Part shown: positions 1-7,561 of the stretch, one piece after another
How the letters are laid out: every line of letters starts with the position of its first letter
Numbering within the stretch: the stretch's first letter is position 1
Assembly (NCBI GenBank): GCA_963793095.1
Contig: CAWBYY010000002.1
Coordinates: 682,001 to 746,000 of the forward strand
Reading direction: 5' to 3'
Length of the DNA stretch: 64,000 bases
From: CAVWDI01 sp963793095
Lineage (GTDB): Bacteria; Chloroflexota; Anaerolineae; Anaerolineales; UBA4823
The notes under the pieces: model-generated
Databases searched by the model: none
What the model was told of the DNA's origin: nothing
What the model saw: only the letters and a program-made list of their open reading frames with translations
Program-made: the position numbers and the translations under genes

Positions 1-534
1 AATCCTGGAAACTCGGGTGGACCGTTGATTAATACATCCGGTGAGGTAATTGGGATTATCAGGAATGTCATCACTACAAGAGGAAAAAACCAGCCTTCTG
101 GGATTGCATTCGCGTTGCCAGTTGACATTGCCAAACCCATCATTAAAAGTTTGGTGGAACAGGGTGATTATGTACATCCAGAACTCGGATTTTCCGCTGT
201 AGACCAGTTAACTCTGGAAGAGATCGAGTCTTTGGGGTTGCCAGTTTATAATGGAATTTATGTAACTGGTATTGAGTCAGGAGGCCCAGCAGAAGATGCC
301 GGTCTGATCGCCGGTTCTGATGAGAGTAATACCGCAGATTTACCTCCCGGAGGGGATTTAATTCTTGCTGTAGACAATACAATACTGGATAACTACAACC
401 AACTGATGGCTTATGTGATTAAGGATAAACATCCTGGGGATGTTATAAAATTCACAGTGCTGCGCGGGAAGCGTGAGATTGTGATTCAACTTACTATTGG
501 GATTAAGAAAGAATCAACCAGCGATGACTGGTAA
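1..534 (+). CDS. HtrA/DegP-like S1C serine protease, C-terminal part (truncated by window start)
   Basis: The reading frame is open from base 1 and begins within the GNSGGP motif that holds the catalytic serine of trypsin-like HtrA proteases (fragment residues 3-8). The rest of the protease barrel follows, then a PDZ domain at about residues 57-160 with a typical GG-PAEDAGL ligand loop and a D-LILAVD core. Family knowledge: these are envelope proteases/chaperones that degrade misfolded exported proteins, with PDZ controlling activity. His and Asp of the triad and any membrane anchor lie outside the window. Assignment is firm at family level; paralogue identity cannot be told. Confidence 0.93.
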   Translation, partial: NPGNSGGPLINTSGEVIGIIRNVITTRGKNQPSGIAFALPVDIAKPIIKSLVEQGDYVHPELGFSAVDQLTLEEIESLGLPVYNGIYVTGIESGGPAEDAGLIAGSDESNTADLPPGGDLILAVDNTILDNYNQLMAYVIKDKHPGDVIKFTVLRGKREIVIQLTIGIKKESTSDDW

Positions 535-666
535 TTTGTTTGCTGATAATATTTCGATGGCCGAGAAAGAATTTCTTGATATGCGGCGGTATTTAATATC
601 GGCTGCTTTTATATAGATGCTTACCAAATCGGGTTGGACAAACCAGAAGAGAGGAGGCAAAGACAG

Positions 667-1767
667 ATGATTACAAATCAGGACTTGAGAGAATTATTAA
701 ACTATCAAGCTAAGAGTGCGGTTCTGAGCGTGTACCTGAATACAGACCCGGCAGAAGGGAGTCCTGAGACTTACAGGCTCCACTTAAGGAGTATGTTGAA
801 AGATATAGAACTGCCGGAAGATATCGAGACAGTAACCCGTTATATTGATCACGAACATAACTGGTCAGGGCGAAGCGTCGCCGTATTTTCCTGCGCTCAG
901 GAAGATTTTTTCAGGGCATATTCGATAGCTGTACCTGTACGCAGCCGGGCGCGCTATGATCTGCGCCCGTATGTAAAACCGCTGGCTGATTTATTTGATT
1001 CTTACGGGGGATATGGAATTGTGCTTATTGATAAACAAAAAGCCCGCCTTTTTTATTTCAATTTAGGCGAAATGGAGGAGAAAGGAGGGATTATCGGGGA
1101 AAGTGTTAAACGCACGAAGAGGGGCGGTGGTTCACAGCAAGCCGGTCGAAAAGGAGGCAGCGCTGGTTTAACTGATTACGTGGATGAAGTGGCTGATAGA
1201 AATATCAAGGACGCAGTTGATGCAGCAGCCCGGTTCTTCAAAGAAAGTAATGTGCGCAGGATTATGATCGGCGGTTCAGAAGATACCATAGCTCAATTCC
1301 GGGCGATGCTTCCAAAAGCCTGGCAGAGTCTGGTAATCGGTGTGTTTCCAATCAGCATGAACGCCAGCCTTAACGATATCCTGGAGCGGGCAATGAAGGT
1401 CGGCGCTCAAGCGGAAGTTCGCCGGGAAACCCAGTTAGCGAACGCAATCGTCACAAATGCTGCAAAGGAGAGAGGTGGCGTGATGGGCCTCCAGGATACT
1501 CTCCAGGCGATATACGAAGGCAGGGTGTTGACGCTGTTAATCCGGGACGGATTTCGGGAAGCGGGAAGCCGCTGCATGAGCTGCGGGTATATCTCGGGAG
1601 AGGTACTTGAGGTGTGTCCTTACTGCGGGGAAGAAGTTGAACAGATTAACGATGCGGTGGAATTCGCTGTCCGAAGAGTCATGCGAATTGGGGGTGAAGT
1701 TGAGGTTATTGACAGCGACAGAAATCTGGGTGAATTTAAAAATATTGGCGCCTTGCTCAGATATTGA
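667..1767 (+). CDS. Vms1/eRF1-like bacterial release-factor-family protein (baeRF type)
   Basis: A 366-aa protein beginning MITNQDLREL, with an early VLSVYLNTDP segment typical of bacterial relatives of archaeo-eukaryotic release factor domain 1/2 proteins. A glycine-rich loop with GGGSQ at about residue 152 stands where Vms1/eRF1 proteins carry the GGQ-like peptidyl-tRNA hydrolysis loop. Two CxxC pairs at about residues 303-321 form a C-terminal zinc ribbon. I chose ATG 667 because GAGGAGG lies 10 bases upstream; an in-frame upstream start at 634 lacks one. Role in ribosome rescue is inferred from the family and not shown by the sequence. Confidence 0.72.
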   Translation: MITNQDLRELLNYQAKSAVLSVYLNTDPAEGSPETYRLHLRSMLKDIELPEDIETVTRYIDHEHNWSGRSVAVFSCAQEDFFRAYSIAVPVRSRARYDLRPYVKPLADLFDSYGGYGIVLIDKQKARLFYFNLGEMEEKGGIIGESVKRTKRGGGSQQAGRKGGSAGLTDYVDEVADRNIKDAVDAAARFFKESNVRRIMIGGSEDTIAQFRAMLPKAWQSLVIGVFPISMNASLNDILERAMKVGAQAEVRRETQLANAIVTNAAKERGGVMGLQDTLQAIYEGRVLTLLIRDGFREAGSRCMSCGYISGEVLEVCPYCGEEVEQINDAVEFAVRRVMRIGGEVEVIDSDRNLGEFKNIGALLRY

Positions 1768-1797
1768 ACCTTCGTTAGAAATGATCCGGGCTTTATT

Positions 1798-2553
1798 CTA
1801 TAAATAACAAACTGATATTAAATAAGGGGAGTCTTCTGTATAAGGGGATTGGTCGAAATCACCAAACAAAATTAAATTTCCAAAACCAGCGTTCATAATT
1901 TCGCGGCTGTATTGGTCGTAAGAGTGTATATAGTGGACAGTCTGGGTGCTTGTTCGCTCGATTGTGCCGTCCGGGAGAAGGTGGTCGTAATGCCACCGAA
2001 GGGTCCATTTACTCCCATCCAGCGTCCATGAACTTGATACCTGGACAGGCTCGTTATCAATCGGATGGATGAACACAGTTTCAACTTCTGGCTCGGATTC
2101 TCCTTCCAGATCAGTAAAGCCAGATGGGTTTGGAACGCTGAAGGCGAAAATCCCACAAGCTGTCAAATGGTATTTCACCCTGGAGAGGACCGCCTGGCGT
2201 TTGTTTTCTGGAAGTGTGCTGAAGGTATTACAGGCAATCAGGATCAGTTCGAATTTATCTGAAAGGTGGAACGCGCTGAAATCGGCCTGAAAAATATGGA
2301 TACCGGGCTGATTATTTTGTATGAGGTTGCTCTTACAAAAAGCCAGCATTTCATAATTGTGGTCGATGCCAATCAGCTTTCTGTGAAAACGGGCAAGGTG
2401 ATTCAGAATCCGGCCTGTCCCACATCCCAGTTCAAGTACCAGGCCTGCCTGGTCACCGGCGAGATTTTCCCAAAATCCAAGATCGTCCCGGTACTGGGAG
2501 TAATGCGAGTGAAGCAGCAGCGGCAGCATATTTCCTATTCTCCTTGACGCCAT
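1798..2553 (-). CDS. class I SAM-dependent methyltransferase
   Basis: A 251-aa Rossmann-type methyltransferase. Motif I, LELGCGTGR, is at residues 40-48, followed by the acidic loop IGID near residue 62 that binds the ribose of S-adenosylmethionine. The remaining half has the alternating strand/helix pattern and Trp/His-rich strands of small-molecule methyltransferases. The substrate is not readable. An in-frame ATG at 2529 has AAGGAG upstream and may be the true start, giving 243 aa. It is transcribed toward the release-factor-like gene (convergent) and is divergent from tRNA-Pro. Confidence 0.82.
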   Translation of the reverse strand: MASRRIGNMLPLLLHSHYSQYRDDLGFWENLAGDQAGLVLELGCGTGRILNHLARFHRKLIGIDHNYEMLAFCKSNLIQNNQPGIHIFQADFSAFHLSDKFELILIACNTFSTLPENKRQAVLSRVKYHLTACGIFAFSVPNPSGFTDLEGESEPEVETVFIHPIDNEPVQVSSSWTLDGSKWTLRWHYDHLLPDGTIERTSTQTVHYIHSYDQYSREIMNAGFGNLILFGDFDQSPYTEDSPYLISVCYL

Positions 2554-2582
2554 TCACCAGTTGGCATTATACTCAATTCGTT

Positions 2583-2657
2583 CGGGGCGTAGCGCAGTCC
2601 GGTTAGCGCACCGTGTTTGGGACGCGGGGGTCGGCGGTTCGAATCCGCCCGCCCCGA
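2583..2657 (+). tRNA. tRNA-Pro (UGG)
   Basis: A full cloverleaf folds by eye: acceptor stem CGGGGCG pairs with CGCCCCG at 2650-2656, with discriminator A at 2657. The D arm is closed by GCGC/GCGC, the anticodon stem by CCGTG/CGCGG around loop TTTGGGA (anticodon TGG), and the T arm by GGCGG/CCGCC around TTCGAAT. CCA is not encoded. Confidence 0.96.
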
Positions 2658-2744
2658 CTTTTTATTTCATCACGGGGGTTATCCCGGGAAATCATTATAA
2701 ATATTTTTATTATTTTAATCCCACAAATTAGTTGAGTGATATCC

Positions 2745-3056
2745 ATGGCTAAAAATAAATATGATGGTGTGATCGTCGCAGCCCATTTCGATCAGGGCAG
2801 GCAGGTTGAGTGGGTCAGAGCTTATTTAAAGAGAGGTCCGGTATTTACAGACCGGGTGCATCTGCCACGGGAGGAATTAATCGCCCAAATCAAGTCTGGA
2901 AAGAAGTTTATGACCGGTAACCGGGTGGAATTCGAGGCGGCGACCTTTAAAACCAACAATCTGATCAGGGTGCAGATGGGTAACGGGTCAGAAATTCTGG
3001 TGACCGGTGAAAACGGGACAGAATCAGACAGCCTTGAAGGTGTTCCTGAAATATAA
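2745..3056 (+). CDS. small hypothetical protein, 103 aa
   Basis: A soluble, basic 103-aa protein starting MAKNKYDGVIVAAHF. No motif that I recognise; the alternating hydrophobic and charged pattern (VIVAAHF, MTGNRVEF, EILVTGENG) suggests a small beta-rich fold with no signal peptide or membrane segment. ATG 2745 is preferred over an in-frame GTG at 2736. Its 3' end overlaps or nearly touches the following glycosyltransferase gene, suggesting co-transcription with it and with rnhB. Confidence 0.6.
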   Translation: MAKNKYDGVIVAAHFDQGRQVEWVRAYLKRGPVFTDRVHLPREELIAQIKSGKKFMTGNRVEFEAATFKTNNLIRVQMGNGSEILVTGENGTESDSLEGVPEI

Positions 3057-3795
3057 GAAATTGTCAGACCTAACACTGTCCATCATAATACCAGCTTACA
3101 ACGAGGAAAAGCGCTTGCCGGATACTTTAGGGCAAGTGCTTTCTTTCTGCGCTCAGAGAGATTACAGCTGTGAAATTCTGGTTGTAGAAAATGGCAGCAC
3201 TGACCGAACCTACCAGGTTGCAAGGGAGTATGCCGATAAGCACAGCAGTCTTAAAGTCCTGCGTGAAAAAGAAACTGGTAAAGGCCGGGCTGTGAAGACT
3301 GGGATGCTCGCTGCTGGAGGTGAATTTCGCTTTATGTGCGATGCAGACCTGTCCATGCCGCTTGAAGAGATTAACCGGTTTATCCCACCCCTGTTGGGGG
3401 AATACGATATTTCGATCGCTACAAGGGAGGCGCCAGGCGCGCTTCGTTATGGCGAACCAGAATATCGCCACCTGGGTGGCCGGTTTATCAATGCGGTTAT
3501 CCGGTTATTGGCTCTGCCTGGATTACATGATACCCAGTGTGGATTTAAATGCTTCCGGCGGGAAATCGCTGAAGACCTGTTTGGTTTCCAGACCATCACC
3601 GGTTGGTCTTTCGATATCGAACTGCTGTATATCGCCAGGTTACGGGGTTACCGTATTATTGAGATTCCTATTCCATGGTACTTCAACCCGGAAAGCAAGC
3701 TGAAAGTGGTCCGGGATGCAATCAGGATGATCCTGGATATTTTTATCATTAGGATAAATGCAGCCCGTGGTTTGTATGGAGATCACCCGGCCTGA
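3007..3795 (+). CDS. family 2 glycosyltransferase, dolichyl-phosphate glucosyltransferase-like
   Basis: A GT-A glycosyltransferase of about 245-262 aa. It shows LSIIIPAYNEEKRLP at the nucleotide-binding strand, ENGSTD, the DADLS variant of the DxD metal/UDP-sugar motif, and the conserved TQCGFKCFRR and GWSFDIELL segments of the ALG5/DPM1-like group. Family members transfer a sugar to a polyprenyl phosphate carrier at the membrane. The open frame begins at GTG 3007, inside the preceding gene; an in-frame TTG at 3061 immediately before LSDLTLSI may be the true start. The C-terminus is amphipathic and lacks clear transmembrane helices. Confidence 0.85.
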   Translation: MKTGQNQTALKVFLKYKKLSDLTLSIIIPAYNEEKRLPDTLGQVLSFCAQRDYSCEILVVENGSTDRTYQVAREYADKHSSLKVLREKETGKGRAVKTGMLAAGGEFRFMCDADLSMPLEEINRFIPPLLGEYDISIATREAPGALRYGEPEYRHLGGRFINAVIRLLALPGLHDTQCGFKCFRREIAEDLFGFQTITGWSFDIELLYIARLRGYRIIEIPIPWYFNPESKLKVVRDAIRMILDIFIIRINAARGLYGDHPA

Positions 3796-3823
3796 CTGCG
3801 GATAGTTAATAAAAAATTGGCTT

Positions 3824-4486
3824 ATGTACGGCCCAGATAGGGAAAAATACCCGAAACCTGACCTGACTATGGAAATCCCGCTCTGGGAAAAAGGGCTGAC
3901 GCTTGTGGCCGGTGTCGATGAGGCTGGTAGAGGTGCGCTGGCTGGACCGGTTGCCGCCGCGGCAGTGATCCTGCCGGCTGAAACAACCATTGGGGAGGGG
4001 TTATGGGGGGTAAAGGACTCGAAAGAGATGTCGCCCAATTCCAGAAAGGTCTGGGCTCGCAAGCTGAAGGTGGTCTGTCTGGCATACGGGGTCGGTTATG
4101 CATCCCACAATGAGATCGATAGCATCGGTATTGCGCCGGCAACGCTTCTTGCGATGAAGCGCGCATTGAAGAAATTGAAATTTAAACCGGAACATATTCT
4201 GGTTGATTACCTGGTACTACCGGGGATTTTAATTCCACAGACATCCATTACTAAAGGCGATAGGATCTCTTTGAGTATCGCTAGCGCTTCGATTATCGCA
4301 AAAACCTCCCGGGATTCTCTCATGCGCCGGCATTCAAAAAAATACCCCGCTTACGGATTTGAGAAGAATAAGGGTTATGGCACTCTTTACCATAGAAAAG
4401 TGCTGGCTGAACTTGGAGCCAGTCCAATTCACAGGCAGAGTTTTAAAGTAAAAGGGATTGTTTGTGATAATAATTGCGATATTTGA
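3824..4486 (+). CDS. rnhB: ribonuclease HII
   Basis: A 220-aa RNase HII, which cleaves the RNA strand of RNA-DNA hybrids and removes ribonucleotides misincorporated in DNA. The signature DEAGRG is at residues 32-37 (catalytic D32, E33). The other two metal ligands are D128 in ILVDY and D146 in TKGD, ahead of the SASIIAKTSRD helix. Length matches the family. No strong Shine-Dalgarno is visible before the ATG, 28 bases after the glycosyltransferase stop, consistent with translation from a shared message. Confidence 0.95.
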   Translation: MYGPDREKYPKPDLTMEIPLWEKGLTLVAGVDEAGRGALAGPVAAAAVILPAETTIGEGLWGVKDSKEMSPNSRKVWARKLKVVCLAYGVGYASHNEIDSIGIAPATLLAMKRALKKLKFKPEHILVDYLVLPGILIPQTSITKGDRISLSIASASIIAKTSRDSLMRRHSKKYPAYGFEKNKGYGTLYHRKVLAELGASPIHRQSFKVKGIVCDNNCDI

Positions 4487-4601
4487 AAAGGCGGAAAGGG
4501 TTGGATGATCAGCCGGTTTATTTTCTAAGATCTCGGATCCTTCTGGGAGGTCTAAAAGCAGTTATCCATAAAAGTAATCCAGAAATTACAGGAGAGTAAC
4601 G

Positions 4602-6506
4602 ATGAGTAAGGGTAAGATCAAGCGTCAGTATGGACTCTGGGAAAGTCCCGTGACCGCTGCCAGTATTTCGGGTGGGCTGGAATTCGAGGACGTCCAGTGG
4701 GCCGAAAACGGAGTTCTGGTATGGTTGGAGAACCGTTCTGGCCGCGGGGTTATTGTCGTTAAACCGGATTGCGACGATGCATTTCGTGAATTAAACAGCG
4801 ATTATTCTGTCAGAGCGAAGGTCGGATATGGTGGGGGCGACTTCTGTGTTGGACATGGAAAAGTTTATTTTATCGAATCCGATTCCGGGCGTATTTACAT
4901 GCAAGCGCTTGAAAAGGGTTCTGCGCAAGCCATCACGCCCGCCTTTGGCAGGATGGCTTCTCCGACTGTGTCGCCTGACGGTGGATGGGTAGTGTTCGTA
5001 CACTCCTATGAGGGGCAGGATTCGCTTGCCATAGTCAACTCGCAAGGTGAATACTGGCCGCAGAAGATCGTCAGCGGTGATGATTTCTATATGCAGCCAA
5101 CCTGGAGTCCGGACGGGGCATTGCTTTCATGGATTGCGTGGGACCATCCCAATATGCCCTGGGATGGAACGTTCCTGCGAATTGGTGAGATTGTCACAGG
5201 GGAAAGCGGACTTCCCGTGATAAAGAATGTGGAAACGATTGCTGGAGATTTAGATACATCAGTTTTTCAACCCCAATTTTCTCCGGATGGAGGATATATC
5301 GCATACATTTCAGACGAACCAGGATGGTGGCAGATATACCTGCGTAATTTAAAAAGTGGAGAAATCCAGCAAATCACAGCAGGGGATGCAGAGCATGGTT
5401 TGCCTGCCTGGATCCAGGGACTCCGGATGTATGGTTTCAGCCCGGATGGCAGGAAAATTATCTACATAAAAAATGAAGCCGGTTTTTACAGCCTGTGGTT
5501 GTACGACCTGGTATTAAAAACCCACTACAAAATTCCTGTCGATCCCCAGTATTCATATCTGTCTCAGATCAGCATTGGCGATGATGGAATCGCAATGCTA
5601 GCTTCTGGAGGAAAAACACCTGATAGAGTAATTGTTTTCCAGCCCGGGACTGATTGGAGAGAGGCACCGGTCGAGGTTGTCAGACGGGGTACGTCGGAGG
5701 AATTGACAGTGAAGGACTATTCATCCCCAGAACCGGTCAGGTGGAAGGGAATGGATGATGGGATTGTTTTTGGATTGTATTACCCACCGACAAGCATAAA
5801 ATATGAAGGGGTTGGTAAACCGCCTCTTATAGTATATATCCATGGCGGGCCTACCGGACAGTCGACCTCTGAATTTAATCCGCGCGCCCAGTTTTTCACA
5901 AGCAGGGGGTATGCCGTTCTGGAAGTGAATTACCGCGGCAGCGCTGGATTTGGTCGTGAGTACCGGGACAAATTGCGCCGAAACTGGGGTGTATTTGATG
6001 TTGAAGATGCCGTCAGCGGCGCCCAGCACCTCATCGATGAAAACCTGGTTGACAAAGAAAGATTGGTCATTCTGGGGGGCAGCGCAGGCGGATTCACTGT
6101 GCTTAAAACACTCGAAGATTACCCCGGCTTTTTCAAGGCCGGGATATGCCTCTATGGGGTTTCAAACCAGTTCACCCTTGCTGCAGAAACCCACAAATTT
6201 GAAGCGTTTTATTCTGTTTCGCTTCTGGGACCGTTGCCTGAAGCCTCAGCGTTATACCGGGAACGTTCACCGGCGTTTTTTGCCGACAGGATTGAGGACC
6301 CAATCGCGATTTTCCAGGGCGAGGATGATGTGGTTGTTCCCAAAAGCCAATCGGACGAGGTGGTTTTATCCCTCCAGAGCAGGGGTATCCCGCATATTTA
6401 CCATGTTTATCCGGGCGAAGGGCACGGGTTCAGGAAATCAGAGACGAAAAAGCATTTTTACGACCAGGTTGAAAAATTCCTGCGCCAGTATGTGATTTTT
6501 ACATGA
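4602..6506 (+). CDS. S9 prolyl oligopeptidase-family peptidase
   Basis: A 634-aa cytoplasmic enzyme. The first ~380 residues form WD/PD40-like beta-propeller repeats (several SPDGG blades), and the rest an alpha/beta-hydrolase. The nucleophile sits in GGSAGG near residue 494, the acid in GEDDVVVP near 573, and the histidine in GEGHGF near 607, the usual order for dipeptidyl/acylaminoacyl peptidases. HGGPTG gives the oxyanion region. A clear AGGAG precedes ATG 4602. Probable role is turnover of short or N-acylated peptides; the exact substrate is not readable. Confidence 0.93.
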   Translation: MSKGKIKRQYGLWESPVTAASISGGLEFEDVQWAENGVLVWLENRSGRGVIVVKPDCDDAFRELNSDYSVRAKVGYGGGDFCVGHGKVYFIESDSGRIYMQALEKGSAQAITPAFGRMASPTVSPDGGWVVFVHSYEGQDSLAIVNSQGEYWPQKIVSGDDFYMQPTWSPDGALLSWIAWDHPNMPWDGTFLRIGEIVTGESGLPVIKNVETIAGDLDTSVFQPQFSPDGGYIAYISDEPGWWQIYLRNLKSGEIQQITAGDAEHGLPAWIQGLRMYGFSPDGRKIIYIKNEAGFYSLWLYDLVLKTHYKIPVDPQYSYLSQISIGDDGIAMLASGGKTPDRVIVFQPGTDWREAPVEVVRRGTSEELTVKDYSSPEPVRWKGMDDGIVFGLYYPPTSIKYEGVGKPPLIVYIHGGPTGQSTSEFNPRAQFFTSRGYAVLEVNYRGSAGFGREYRDKLRRNWGVFDVEDAVSGAQHLIDENLVDKERLVILGGSAGGFTVLKTLEDYPGFFKAGICLYGVSNQFTLAAETHKFEAFYSVSLLGPLPEASALYRERSPAFFADRIEDPIAIFQGEDDVVVPKSQSDEVVLSLQSRGIPHIYHVYPGEGHGFRKSETKKHFYDQVEKFLRQYVIFT

Positions 6507-6517
6507 ATAAGGTGCAT

Positions 6518-7432
6518 TTATTCCAGGGGATTTTCTCCCGGTTCTATCTCATTCGATAATTCTTTTTCATTTATTTGCCCGGTATGGTCGGGAATTATTT
6601 TTGTTCCGAATGTTGAGGCGTAAACTCTGGTAAAAACTGCGCCAAAAAGAAATATCTGGGCGAGAATGTAAAAGGTCATCAGCAGGACAGCAACGGTTCC
6701 CGCGGCTGCAAACGCGGAAGTGACTTTAGCCTTTTGAAGATACAAGCCCAGCAGCCAAACTCCGACAACAACCAGAACAGCAGTTACGGTTGAGCCAATC
6801 CAGACATCACGCCAGCGGATTTTAACCTCCGGGAGTATTTTATATATCAGCGCGAATGAAATTGTCAAAAGTCCGATCGTGCCCAGAATGTTTACTAATT
6901 GGAGAGGATCATCCAGACCTATCAGTGAATAAAACATCGAGGAAATCAGATTTAACATAGCGGATGCAATAATTAAAACAGCAATCCCGATCACCATCGC
7001 AAATGCCAGCAAACGATTTTTTATTAATAATAAAGTCGTACCTTGTCTGGGAGGCGGTACTTTCCAGATCGTATTTAAAGCATATTGGAGCTGAAAAAAC
7101 AGCATTGAAGCCGCGAAGAATAGTGCAATTATTCCAATGATCGAGATCAGGGCAGATCCTTCTGTAGAGCTTTGGGAGATCGAGATCACCAAATCTTGAA
7201 TAAACGCGGCTACCTCCGGACCCAAGGTTTGTTCAATCCTATCCAGATATCTGGCAATGATTTCCTTTTCATTGAAAAAAATACCGGCTATTGTTATCCC
7301 GATAAAAATTGCTGGTGCAAATGAAAACAACGAATAATAAGCCAGTGCGGCTGCAAGCGTTGTGGGTCGTTCGCTCACCCAGATTTGATATATTGATTTT
7401 ACGAAATGTATCAGGGATTCTTTTCTGTTCAT
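6518..7432 (-). CDS. YihY/BrkB-family integral membrane protein
   Basis: A 304-aa polytopic membrane protein with about six transmembrane segments. The N-terminal TTLAAALAYYSLFSFAPAIFI stretch is the hallmark of the YihY/BrkB family, often misannotated as ribonuclease BN. Its biochemical function is not established. It is convergent with the S9 peptidase, with only 11 bases between stop codons and no visible terminator. The acidic C-terminal tail is predicted cytoplasmic. Confidence 0.9.
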   Translation of the reverse strand: MNRKESLIHFVKSIYQIWVSERPTTLAAALAYYSLFSFAPAIFIGITIAGIFFNEKEIIARYLDRIEQTLGPEVAAFIQDLVISISQSSTEGSALISIIGIIALFFAASMLFFQLQYALNTIWKVPPPRQGTTLLLIKNRLLAFAMVIGIAVLIIASAMLNLISSMFYSLIGLDDPLQLVNILGTIGLLTISFALIYKILPEVKIRWRDVWIGSTVTAVLVVVGVWLLGLYLQKAKVTSAFAAAGTVAVLLMTFYILAQIFLFGAVFTRVYASTFGTKIIPDHTGQINEKELSNEIEPGENPLE

Positions 7433-7561
7433 TTGGAGCCCTCAAGCTTTGTTATCTGGTATTCTAATGGATTTTTAAGTATTCAAGTTAATAAAATCAT
7501 CCGGTCTTACCGCAAAAACCCGGGAGGTTATTGCCTGTCGTACTGCACAGTGGCAAAAATG

